NCBI GenBank assembly: GCA_009839505.1
Contig: VXPO01000167.1
Location: 1 to 48,325 of the forward strand
Direction of reading: 5' to 3'
Length of the DNA: 48,325 nucleotides
DNA from: Gammaproteobacteria bacterium
GTDB taxonomy: Bacteria; Pseudomonadota; Gammaproteobacteria; Pseudomonadales; Azotimanducaceae
The notes under the pieces were generated by a model. The model was not told the DNA's origin, ran no database searches, and saw only the letters and a program-made list of their open reading frames with translations. Position numbers and translations under genes: made by a program. Below, piece by piece: positions 41,988 through 48,325 of the stretch (position 1 is its first letter; each line of letters starts with the position of its first letter).

Positions 41988-43287
41988 CTGAGAAGCCTTT
42001 CAGATCCAGGTACCCGTGACCCGACAAACAGAACACGATGACCTGCTTCTCCCCGGTTTTCTTGGCCTCCCTCGCCGCATCGATGGCACCTAGGACGGCA
42101 TGAGCGCTTTCTGGCGCGGCCAGTACACCTTCGGTCTTCAGGAATAGGCGCCCCGCGTCAAAGACCTCCCGTTGTCCATAGGTCCTCGTGCCCACCACAT
42201 CGTTCTTGACGAGCGCCGAGAGCACCGGGGTCTTGCCGTGATAGCGCAATCCACCCGAATGGACTGGGGGCGGTACGAATCGATGGCCAAGCGTGTACAT
42301 CAGGATCCGAGGCGTCAGTTCGGAGAAGTCGGCCCAATCGTATCGGTACTCGCCCCGACTCAGCGTGGGTATCGACTCCGGCTCGATGGCGCGAAATTCG
42401 ATGGGGCTTCCACCGATCTTCTCGCGAACGAACGGTGCGATGAATCCCGTGAAATTGCTGCCTCCACCGACGCAGCCGATCATCAGACTCGGTGAACGGT
42501 CGACCTGTTCAAGCTGTAGCTTCGTCTCCAGGCCGATAATGGATTGATGGAGAACGGCGTAGTAGGACATGCACCCCAAGGCCAGCCGCCGGCCGCGATC
42601 CTCCCGGACGAACTCGATGGCCTCACTCATGCCGATTCCGAGGCTGCCGGAATTTTCGGGATCGTCCTTGAGAATTTCTCGTCCCGTGTTCGTCAGTTCA
42701 CTTGGCGAGGAATACACATCCGCGCCGGACATGCGCATCAGGTAGCGGCGATACGGCTTTTCCTCGAAGCTCTTGCGGATCATGAACACACAGCAGCGCA
42801 GTCCGAGCGTTTCGCACGCCATGGCTAGAGCCGCTCCCCATTGTCCCGCTCCCGTATCGGTCACCATGCTGTGGATCCGGGAGTTGTCTTCGCGGGCGGC
42901 GTAGTACGCCTGAACCAATGCCGTGTTGAACTTGTGGCTCCCGGCGGGATTCAGATCCTCACGTTTGTAGTAGATCTCGGCCGGGGTCTCCAAGTACTTC
43001 TCGAGGGAGCGGGCTCTCACCAAGGGTGACGGTCGGTAGCGACGGTAGACGTCTGATATGAACTCCGGAATCTCGATCCATGCATCGGTTCCGTACTCGT
43101 CCTGCTGCAGCTCGATTCGAAGACACTCGCGGGGCCATAGCCAGTCGTAGTCGTCGATTTCGACGGGGCGATCCTCGATCGGGTGCAGCGGCGTCGGCAC
43201 ATCGAACGGCAGTTCGGCCACGATGTTGTACCAATTCCGGGGAAGCTGCGACTCCGGCAGGAAAATCTTGTTCTCGCTCGTTGTCAC
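41959..43287 (-). CDS. TrpB2-like PLP enzyme with altered catalytic residue
   Basis: This 442-residue enzyme belongs to the TrpB2 branch of tryptophan synthase beta subunits. The PLP lysine is Lys119 in GSHKFN, the cofactor phosphate loop is GGGSNFTGF, and the end CLSGHGYLDLKGF fits TrpB2. The catalytic Glu of TrpB, normally in the motif ETGAGQ, is Asp here (residue 144 in TDTGAGQWG). Because that residue controls how the nucleophile is activated, the enzyme may not make tryptophan. No trpA or other trp gene is nearby. It starts at GTG 43287, and its 3' end overlaps a beta-RFAP-synthase-like gene by 29 bases. A shared pathway is likely but unknown. Confidence 0.85.
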   Translation of the reverse strand: MTTSENKIFLPESQLPRNWYNIVAELPFDVPTPLHPIEDRPVEIDDYDWLWPRECLRIELQQDEYGTDAWIEIPEFISDVYRRYRPSPLVRARSLEKYLETPAEIYYKREDLNPAGSHKFNTALVQAYYAAREDNSRIHSMVTDTGAGQWGAALAMACETLGLRCCVFMIRKSFEEKPYRRYLMRMSGADVYSSPSELTNTGREILKDDPENSGSLGIGMSEAIEFVREDRGRRLALGCMSYYAVLHQSIIGLETKLQLEQVDRSPSLMIGCVGGGSNFTGFIAPFVREKIGGSPIEFRAIEPESIPTLSRGEYRYDWADFSELTPRILMYTLGHRFVPPPVHSGGLRYHGKTPVLSALVKNDVVGTRTYGQREVFDAGRLFLKTEGVLAAPESAHAVLGAIDAAREAKKTGEKQVIVFCLSGHGYLDLKGFSDVLDLDSSN

Positions 43288-43368
43288 ACCATTACTCGCT
43301 GGATTTCTGCCGACCGCATTCGCAGAGCTTCGGGTGTCGTTCCTACTCCCGCCTCCAAATGCAGCGCT

Positions 43369-43386
43369 ACACGCTTGATAGCGTGT
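43369..43386. terminator. Hairpin downstream of the dioxygenase gene
   Basis: ACACGCT-TGAT-AGCGTGT gives a perfect 7-bp stem with a four-base loop, 42 bases past the dioxygenase stop and upstream of the TrpB2-like start on the same strand. It could end the SDR-dioxygenase transcript. No T-run follows. Confidence 0.35.
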
Positions 43387-43428
43387 CAGCCGCGCAGTCG
43401 AAAGGCAACCCGCAAGCGCTGGCCGACG

Positions 43429-44601
43429 TCAGATCTCGCGGAACTCGCGACCCTTGCGACGCAACACGGCGAGGCGACTCATGAAGTCGTCCCGGCAGAC
43501 ATAGCAGCCTTGGAGCATGCGATGACCGCTCGCCGGGTCGTAGCTCGACCGAGCGTGCAGGATCCGGCGATTGTCGAAGACTTGGCATTCGCCAGCCTCC
43601 AGCCGGAATCGATACTGCATCTCGGTGCTCGACGCGATGGCAAGCAGCTCCCGGTGCGCACGGTAGAAATCCATCTGGACATCGGGTTCGACATCCACGG
43701 GTCCGAGCAGCGCGGGGTGAAGACGCGTGCCGACGATGTCGCCGTCTTCGTCGACGTCGATGATCGTCGCACGGTTGACGATGTGCCAATCGGGCGAACG
43801 CGATGCAAAGGTCACCTGGCAGTTGGCGAGGATTTCGAAGGCGCAATCGTCCGTACGGCGTAGCGCTTCGGCACAGGCGATCGCATCCACCAATACGCTG
43901 TCGCCGCCCGTGACGTCGTTCCGCAGGCAGTGCAGGAACTGGATACCCGGCGGATAGCGACGACTGGCGAGATCGTTGTGCGGCCGCAGAGCGTTGGGTG
44001 TGTACGCCAGGTTCTCGGCGTGCGGCTTCGACTCGACTTGGAAATAGCGACCGAAGTGGGACTCTTCGACGAAGGCGATGCGCTGGGCGAGGGTCAGCAC
44101 CGCGCCTTCGTCCGCCGGAACGCCGGTCGCCAACGCCACACCGGTGTTCTCCACATGCGCGAGGAGTTCCAGCAGTCCCCCGTCGGTCTCCATGACCTTG
44201 GAATAGTCCACGGCGACCGAGGCCTTGCTGAAGTCGTCCCCTTGCCAACTCGTTGGACGCCGCTTGCGCGCGAGGCGTGCCTCGCGTTCCGCCCGGTGGG
44301 CCTCGAGCCACGCCCAGCTGTAGAAGCTTCCCTCGCACGATGCCTCGTGCGCCGGCCACTCGATGTGCAACCCCGCTGCGTCACCCGTCAATGAGCTCGG
44401 CGTGATGTCGATGGGAATGGCCAGGAAGTCGAGAGTCCGTTCCCACGCATCGGGATGAGTACACGCTGAACAGTGGCAGTTTTCGCGCAACCAGTAGTAG
44501 AGAAAACGGCTCTCGTGCCCTTCCGGCCAGACGACGCGAACGCTGTCATCGTCTGCCTCGAGCCGGGGCGCGCCGGCGGATTCCTGGACCGGTTCAGCCA
44601 T
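43429..44601 (-). CDS. Gamma-butyrobetaine hydroxylase-like 2-oxoglutarate dioxygenase
   Basis: This 390-residue Fe(II)/2-oxoglutarate oxygenase is of the gamma-butyrobetaine/trimethyllysine hydroxylase type. The small N-terminal zinc-binding domain typical of this group is present as WLRENCHCSACTHPD, followed by the TauD-like catalytic domain from about residue 110. Likely iron ligands are His and Asp in LRPHNDLA and a late His; the 2-oxoglutarate Arg is probably in the region around NRRILHARSSY, which also carries a His. Family members hydroxylate gamma-butyrobetaine in carnitine synthesis or breakdown. It lies 31 bases after an SDR on the same strand, suggesting a two-gene operon. Other trimethylated substrates are possible. 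Confidence 0.85.
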   Translation of the reverse strand: MAEPVQESAGAPRLEADDDSVRVVWPEGHESRFLYYWLRENCHCSACTHPDAWERTLDFLAIPIDITPSSLTGDAAGLHIEWPAHEASCEGSFYSWAWLEAHRAEREARLARKRRPTSWQGDDFSKASVAVDYSKVMETDGGLLELLAHVENTGVALATGVPADEGAVLTLAQRIAFVEESHFGRYFQVESKPHAENLAYTPNALRPHNDLASRRYPPGIQFLHCLRNDVTGGDSVLVDAIACAEALRRTDDCAFEILANCQVTFASRSPDWHIVNRATIIDVDEDGDIVGTRLHPALLGPVDVEPDVQMDFYRAHRELLAIASSTEMQYRFRLEAGECQVFDNRRILHARSSYDPASGHRMLQGCYVCRDDFMSRLAVLRRKGREFREI

Positions 44602-44632
44602 GGCGGCCTTAAACGCCGAAAATGCGCTGGTG

Positions 44633-45409
44633 TCAAGCGTTTTTGATTGTCAGTCCACCGTCCACTGGCAACGCCACGCCGGTGATGAACGTCGAGGCCG
44701 GCAGCACCAGGCTCAACGTTGCGTGGGCGACTTCCTCCGGGTCCGCGTAGCGCTTGAGCGCGACGCGCCGACGAGCGTATTCGCGCTTATCGTCCTCGGG
44801 AATCGACTCGGTCATGCCCGTGCGAATCGGTCCCGGACAGACGCAGTTGACGGTGATGTTCTCGGTGCCGAGCTCCACCGCCAACGACCGCGTGAGGCCG
44901 ATGACACCCGTCTTCGCCGCCGTGTACGGGCTCGCATACTTCGTCGCTCCGAGTCCCTCGGTGGAGGCGATGTTGACGATTCGCCCGCCCGCCGACTGGC
45001 GCAGGTAAGGCAGCGCCGCGCGGATGATGCGGACATGGGCCGTGATCAGCACGTCGAATGCCCGCCGCCACTTCTCCTCGTAGTCGTCGCCGTCGACGGG
45101 ACCACCTGCCCCAACTCCGGCGTTGTTGACTAGGATGTCGATGCCGCCAAAGTGAGCGGCCACGTCGGGAACGACGCGGTTGATCGCCTCCAGGTCGGCG
45201 ACGTCCAGGTCCCAACCGTTGATGGGATAGCCAGCTCCCGCGATCTCGTCGACCACCGACTGCAGGGGATCGGCGTTGATGTCGAGTGCCGCCACCTTGG
45301 CGCCCTCGTCCGCGAAAAGCGCGGCGGTGGCTCGACCCATCCCGCTAGCGGCCCCTGTGACGATGGCGACCTTGCCCTCGATGGATCGGCTCAGCTTGCT
45401 CAGTCTCAT
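44633..45409 (-). CDS. Short-chain dehydrogenase/reductase (operon with dioxygenase)
   Basis: This classical SDR has 258 residues. TGAASGMGRATAALF binds the cofactor, and an Asp at the end of the second strand (ALDINAD) points to NAD rather than NADP. NNAG is present, Ser is in VNIASTEG, and YTAAKTG supplies Tyr and Lys. The end is FITGVALPVDGGLTI. It is the upstream gene of a pair with the gamma-butyrobetaine-hydroxylase-like gene, so it may oxidise an alcohol in the same carnitine-like route, although the specific substrate is not visible. The start ATG at 45407-45409 has no strong ribosome-binding site. Downstream of tRNA-Lys on the same strand by 60 bases. Confidence 0.85.
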   Translation of the reverse strand: MRLSKLSRSIEGKVAIVTGAASGMGRATAALFADEGAKVAALDINADPLQSVVDEIAGAGYPINGWDLDVADLEAINRVVPDVAAHFGGIDILVNNAGVGAGGPVDGDDYEEKWRRAFDVLITAHVRIIRAALPYLRQSAGGRIVNIASTEGLGATKYASPYTAAKTGVIGLTRSLAVELGTENITVNCVCPGPIRTGMTESIPEDDKREYARRRVALKRYADPEEVAHATLSLVLPASTFITGVALPVDGGLTIKNA

Positions 45410-45469
45410 GGTGGCGGATTATGGCAAAGGCAAGCGGCCGTAGTGACGTTCGGTTTCGGTCAAAGTATT

Positions 45470-45545
45470 TGGTGGGCCGTCTGGGGCTCGAACCCAGGAC
45501 CAACGGGTTAAAAGCCCGGTGCTCTACCGACTGAGCTAACGACCC
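45470..45545 (-). tRNA. tRNA-Lys (anticodon UUU)
   Basis: A complete 76-base tRNA with encoded CCA folds on the minus strand. The acceptor arm GGGTCGT pairs with ACGGCCC (one T-G pair). The D arm contains AGCTCAGTCGGTAGAGC. The anticodon loop CTTTTAA gives UUU, and the T arm reads GGTTCGAGCCC. The stem beside the loop has a C-T mismatch at its outermost pair (27-43). It reads AAA and AAG codons. The order pal-cpoB-queE-queC-tRNA-Lys is known from Pseudomonas-like genomes. Lys tRNA(UUU) receives 2-thiouridine modification rather than queuosine, so the link with que genes is positional only. Confidence 0.97.
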
Positions 45546-45575
45546 ACAAGCGGCACGCAACTTGGCGCGGCGCGC

Positions 45576-45604
45576 ATTGTAGGCGCGGCGTCGCCGCCTC
45601 ACAA
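45576..45604 (-). promoter_or_regulatory. Sigma-70 promoter of tRNA-Lys
   Basis: Read on the minus strand, TTGTGA (45599-45604) and TACAAT (45576-45581) are separated by exactly 17 bases. Transcription would start near 45569, about 24 bases before the mature tRNA 5' end. The bases just after the -10 (GCGCGCC) form a GC-rich discriminator, a feature of stable-RNA promoters under stringent control. The inverted-repeat element begins six bases upstream of the -35. Confidence 0.7.
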
Positions 45605-45610
45605 GCGCGA

Positions 45611-45697
45611 GGGGACATCCACCCTAGAGGGAAAAAGGGACATCCACCTTTTGGGCGAAGGGTGGATGTCCCCTTTTCTCCATAGGGTGGATGTCCC
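45611..45697. repeat. Four-arm inverted repeat between queC and tRNA-Lys
   Basis: The 14-base word GGGACATCCACCCT (last base varied) occurs four times: forward at 45612 and 45637, inverted at about 45660 and 45684. Outer and inner arms can each pair, making a nested or double hairpin; the inner pair is flanked by A and T runs. The element ends three bases from the queC stop codon. It differs in sequence from the GTAGGG family. Its layout resembles REP or BIME-like elements moved by RAYT transposases, though no such gene is in the window. Confidence 0.75.
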
Positions 45698-45699
45698 TT

Positions 45700-46371
45700 C
45701 TATTGGTAACGCGTGGGGTCGGGTAGGCCTGCTGCTTCGAAGCCGGCGCGGCGGATGCGGCAACTGTCGCACCGTCCGCACGCCTCGCCGACCTCGTTGG
45801 GTTGGTAGCAGGACACGGTGTCGGCGAAGTCGACGCCGAGTTCGGTTCCCCGCTGGATGATCTCCGCCTTGGTTAATCGAATCAGCGGCGTATGGATCTC
45901 GATCCGCTCTCCTTCCACGCCCATCTTGGTTGCGAGATTGGCGAGACGTTCAAACGCCGCGATGAAGGCCGGGCGGCAGTCCGGGTAACCCGAGTAGTCC
46001 ACTGCATTTACACCCATGAATAGGTGCCGTGCGAGCAGCGTCTCCGCCCAGGCCAGTGCCAGGGAGAGGAACACCGTATTGCGTGCCGGCACGTAGGTGA
46101 TGGGTATGCCGTCCGTCGGCGACTCCGGCACCGCACGGGTGGCATCGGTCAGCGCCGAACCTCCGAAGGCACCGATGTCCACGCCAACGACCCGGTGCTC
46201 CACGGCACCGACCGTTTCGGCGACGCGCCGGGCGGCTTCCAACTCGACACCGTGTCGTTGTCCGTATTCCAACGACAGGGCGTGACAGGCGTAGCCCTCG
46301 TGGCGGGCGATGGCCAGCGCCGTGGCCGAGTCGAGGCCGCCCGACACCAGGACGACGGCGCGTTCGCTCAT
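45700..46371 (-). CDS. queC: 7-cyano-7-deazaguanine synthase QueC
   Basis: QueC converts 7-carboxy-7-deazaguanine to preQ0 with ATP and ammonia, in the queuosine pathway for tRNA. The 223-residue protein has the PP-loop [14 protein letters not shown] near the N-terminus, [31 protein letters not shown] and the zinc-binding cluster [17 protein letters not shown]. All are standard for the family and length is normal. The ATG at 46369-46371 overlaps the queE stop as ATGA, showing tight coupling. The gene ends beside a four-arm repeat. Confidence 0.96.
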   Translation of the reverse strand: MSERAVVLVSGGLDSATALAIARHEGYACHALSLEYGQRHGVELEAARRVAETVGAVEHRVVGVDIGAFGGSALTDATRAVPESPTDGIPITYVPARNTVFLSLALAWAETLLARHLFMGVNAVDYSGYPDCRPAFIAAFERLANLATKMGVEGERIEIHTPLIRLTKAEIIQRGTELGVDFADTVSCYQPNEVGEACGRCDSCRIRRAGFEAAGLPDPTRYQ

Positions 46372-47024
46372 CGTCCCGGTTCGCCGTTCCACAGCACCTT
46401 GTGCAGCTGGATCTGGAAGCGCACGTCGATGCCGTCCGCGAGGATCCAGTCGGCCAGCCGGGTGGCATCCATCTCGTCGGAAGACGGCGAGAACAGCACG
46501 TCGCCCGCCCGGTTCGCCAAGTCGAACTCGTCGCAGCGCGCCTTCGCCCACTCGTAGTCGGCGCGGTCGCAAATGACGAACTTCACCTGGTCCCGAGCCG
46601 TCAAGTGATCGACGTTGGCGAAGAGGTTCCGCGCCACCTCCTTCGATCCCGGTGTTTTGAAGTCGACTACCCGCGACACCCTCTCGTCGACCGCGGATAT
46701 GTCCAGGGCGCCGCTGGTCTCCAACGAAACGTCGAAGCCGTCGTCGCAAAGCCGCCGCATGAGGAGGAGCACCCCGGGCTGGGCCAACGGTTCGCCCCCG
46801 GTGACGGTCACGTAGCGCGTGGGATTGGCGGAGACCTGCCGGCAGATGTCGTCGATGGACACCGAAACACCGCCCGTGAACGCGTAGGCCGTGTCGCAGT
46901 ACTGGCAACGCAACGGGCATCCGGTCAGGCGCACGAACGTGGTGGGTCGCCCAACCGTCCGGGCCTCGCCCTGCAGCGAAAAGAAGATTTCGGTGACCCG
47001 GAGCGTTTGCGCCGGCTCGGTCAA
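46368..47024 (-). CDS. queE: 7-carboxy-7-deazaguanine synthase QueE
   Basis: QueE is a radical-SAM enzyme that contracts 6-carboxytetrahydropterin to 7-carboxy-7-deazaguanine for queuosine synthesis. The 218-residue protein begins [19 protein letters not shown], has the Cx3Cx2C cluster motif CPLRCQYC (Cys36, 40 and 43), [12 protein letters not shown] (GGE motif) and DFKTPGS. The start is TTG at 47022-47024, overlapping the cpoB stop as TTGA. The queC ATG overlaps its own stop. Therefore cpoB, queE and queC are likely read from one transcript with stepwise coupling. Confidence 0.96.
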   Translation of the reverse strand: MTEPAQTLRVTEIFFSLQGEARTVGRPTTFVRLTGCPLRCQYCDTAYAFTGGVSVSIDDICRQVSANPTRYVTVTGGEPLAQPGVLLLMRRLCDDGFDVSLETSGALDISAVDERVSRVVDFKTPGSKEVARNLFANVDHLTARDQVKFVICDRADYEWAKARCDEFDLANRAGDVLFSPSSDEMDATRLADWILADGIDVRFQIQLHKVLWNGEPGR

Positions 47025-47893
47025 GGAAGTTCCGAAAGGTAGGCGTTGGCGAGGCCCGCCGCGGTACTCGTGGGGTGCTCTCGGATCACGCGTTCGAGAT
47101 ATTCGCGGGCGCGTTCCATGTCGCCCAGCACGCCGTAGACTTCGCCAAGCTTGTACAGCGCGTCCGGCACCTTGGGATGTTCGCCGTAGAGAAGCACCAC
47201 CTGCACGAATGCCTGGCGTGCAAGCTCGGGTTCCTCCAGTGCCAGTTGGATTTCACCGATCCAGTAGAAGGCGTTGGCTGCGAACTCGCCGTTCGGATAC
47301 TCCTTGATCAGATCCTGGAACATGCCGTGGGCGCGTTGGTAGACGGGTCGGCGTTCCTCGGGAGGCAGCGGCCGGGCTTGCACGACTAGGCTGATCGCTG
47401 CGTTGTAGGCTTCGCGTTCCGTCATCTCGACAGGACCCGCCGGGACCTCGGGCACCACGGGGCCGGCCGGGTCGCCGTCATTCACCGGGGTGTCGCTGAC
47501 GGGTCTGCCCTGTCCCAGTTCGAGTATCCGCTGGTCCAGTTCGATATAGCGCTCCCGGTGCTCGCGGGTGAGTCGTTCTATCCGATGATTCTGTTCCTCC
47601 ACGATTCCGTGCAGGCGGCGCACTTCGTCCTGGAGCAGTTGCAACTCGTAGTAGAGGTTGCCCAGTCCCCCGGTCGCTTCCACCGTTGAGGGCCGCACCG
47701 GGGTTCGTGCGCGGTCGCGGGAGTCCACGGGTGCCGCCGGTTCGGGTTCGCGTCGCGCTCCCTCGGACTCCTCCACGGGCACGGGACCCGCGTAGGCGCC
47801 CGGAGTAACCAGGCTGGCAGCACCCACCAAGGCGCCGACAGCCAAGACGGCGAAACGCGATCGTAACCGACTGAGTGTGGACACCCTGAACAT
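47021..47893 (-). CDS. cpoB: Tol-Pal system protein CpoB (YbgF)
   Basis: CpoB is a periplasmic protein that coordinates peptidoglycan synthesis with outer membrane constriction alongside Tol-Pal and PBP1B. The 290-residue protein has a signal peptide (about residues 1-35, ending near AYAG), then an acidic Pro-rich stretch. A coiled coil follows ([19 protein letters not shown] to about 115) that drives trimerisation. The C-terminal TPR domain comes last (about 165-285), with [23 protein letters not shown] and [18 protein letters not shown]. The order pal-cpoB-queE-queC is conserved in many Gammaproteobacteria. The gene starts 34 bases after the pal stop. Confidence 0.93.
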   Translation of the reverse strand: MFRVSTLSRLRSRFAVLAVGALVGAASLVTPGAYAGPVPVEESEGARREPEPAAPVDSRDRARTPVRPSTVEATGGLGNLYYELQLLQDEVRRLHGIVEEQNHRIERLTREHRERYIELDQRILELGQGRPVSDTPVNDGDPAGPVVPEVPAGPVEMTEREAYNAAISLVVQARPLPPEERRPVYQRAHGMFQDLIKEYPNGEFAANAFYWIGEIQLALEEPELARQAFVQVVLLYGEHPKVPDALYKLGEVYGVLGDMERAREYLERVIREHPTSTAAGLANAYLSELP

Positions 47894-47927
47894 CCGATGC
47901 CAACGGCCGCCGACCGCGGCCGACTAT

Positions 47928-48325
47928 TTACCGATAGATCAGCACCGCGCGGCGGTTCTTCGCGTAGGCGCTCTCAGTCTTCCCAGGATCCGCCGGTCGT
48001 TCCTCGCCGTAGCTGACCATATCGATCTGGCTGGATTGGACGCCCGCGGAGGTCAGGTAGTTCTGCACCGCCTGGGCGCGCCGCTCACCGAGAGCCAGGT
48101 TGTATTCCCGCGTACCGCGTTCGTCGCAATGCCCTTCGATCGTCACGCTGTGGGTGCGGAACTCCCGCAGGAAGTCCGCGTGCGTGGCGAGGACGCTGAT
48201 ATCGGATTGGGCAAGGCGCGCCTGGTCGTACTCGAAATAGAACGTGCGGCCAACAATCGTCCCGCCAACGTCGACCAACTCGCCGTCCTCGTTGACGCCC
48301 ATCTTGGGCGGCGGCGGGGGCGCGG
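47928..48325 (-). CDS. pal: Peptidoglycan-associated lipoprotein Pal (partial)
   Basis: The gene runs off the right edge of the window, so its signal peptide and lipobox are not visible. The visible 132 or so codons include a Pro-rich linker (APPPPPK) and the OmpA-like peptidoglycan-binding domain. The domain shows FYFEYDQARL, TIEGHCDERGTREYNLALG, QIDMVSYGEERP and the end NRRAVLIYR. Pal links the outer membrane to the cell wall and works with TolB at the division site. Internal ATG codons were not used as the start because the frame stays open to the edge. Confidence 0.95.
   Translation of the reverse strand, partial: APPPPPKMGVNEDGELVDVGGTIVGRTFYFEYDQARLAQSDISVLATHADFLREFRTHSVTIEGHCDERGTREYNLALGERRAQAVQNYLTSAGVQSSQIDMVSYGEERPADPGKTESAYAKNRRAVLIYR

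Noticed and set aside
45700-47024. queC-queE as part of a DNA 7-deazaguanine modification island
   Set aside because: No dpd genes are present, and the pal-cpoB-queE-queC-tRNA order is the ordinary housekeeping arrangement for tRNA queuosine.

Overview
The window comes from a high-GC gammaproteobacterium, most likely an uncultured or environmental lineage. Both ends carry gene orders typical of Gammaproteobacteria. At the left are dapA-bamC, tusA-perM and a divergent bepA. At the right is pal-cpoB-queE-queC followed by tRNA-Lys(UUU), the order seen in Pseudomonas-like genomes. Between them lies an accessory region rich in oxidoreductases, hydrolases, one TonB-dependent receptor and unusual fusion proteins. 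All assignments come from reading the sequence and translated proteins; no database search was run.

Layout. 0-5.2 kb: start of an exported protein cut by the window edge (minus), then envelope and lysine biosynthesis genes (bamC, dapA, perM, tusA, all minus) and bepA (plus). 5.2-10.1 kb: a secreted protein of unknown function, a DAD-dioxygenase-like cupin, a TonB-dependent receptor and a glyoxalase-fold protein. 10.1-13.1 kb: nadA divergent from a gshB-like ATP-grasp gene, then an SDR. 13.1-17.2 kb: a membrane-anchored propeller-like protein, a four-carbon sugar acid kinase, and creD. 17.2-20.5 kb: an SDR plus two overlapping acyl-CoA dehydrogenase genes, resembling the heteromeric dehydrogenases of sterol or bile-acid side-chain degradation. 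20.6-24.0 kb: a sulfatase coupled to a metallophosphoesterase, divergent from an SCP2-like protein and an alpha/beta hydrolase. 24.0-28.2 kb: the Hen1-Pnkp RNA repair operon, with a possible decayed RHH antitoxin just downstream. 28.2-33.7 kb: an FAD monooxygenase and a 1395-residue SNF2 ATPase. 33.8-40.5 kb: an SRPBCC-PDZ fusion with a cytoplasmic-looking alpha-carbonic anhydrase, divergent from an ABC-2/M1-like/golvesin-like fusion and an NCS2 permease fused to a GHKL-like domain. 40.6-45.4 kb: a DUF1330 protein, a TrpB2-like enzyme coupled to a beta-RFAP-synthase-like protein, and an SDR with a gamma-butyrobetaine-hydroxylase-like dioxygenase. 45.4-48.3 kb: tRNA-Lys, queC, queE, cpoB and pal.

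Non-coding structure stands out. Five intergenic sites (5.3, 7.2, 12.2, 18.2 and 20.5 kb) carry a related palindromic element with GTAGGGGCGACC-type ends, and a minimal palindrome of the same kind overlaps the nadA stop codon. A separate four-arm inverted repeat sits between queC and the tRNA-Lys promoter. Three adjacent gene pairs are joined by TTGA overlaps in which a TTG start overlaps the upstream TGA stop.

The most promising candidates for undescribed biology are the TrpB2-like/beta-RFAP-synthase-like pair, in which the usual catalytic Glu of TrpB is Asp; the RNA repair operon beside a possible antitoxin relic; and the divergent cluster of fusion proteins at 34.5-40.5 kb.
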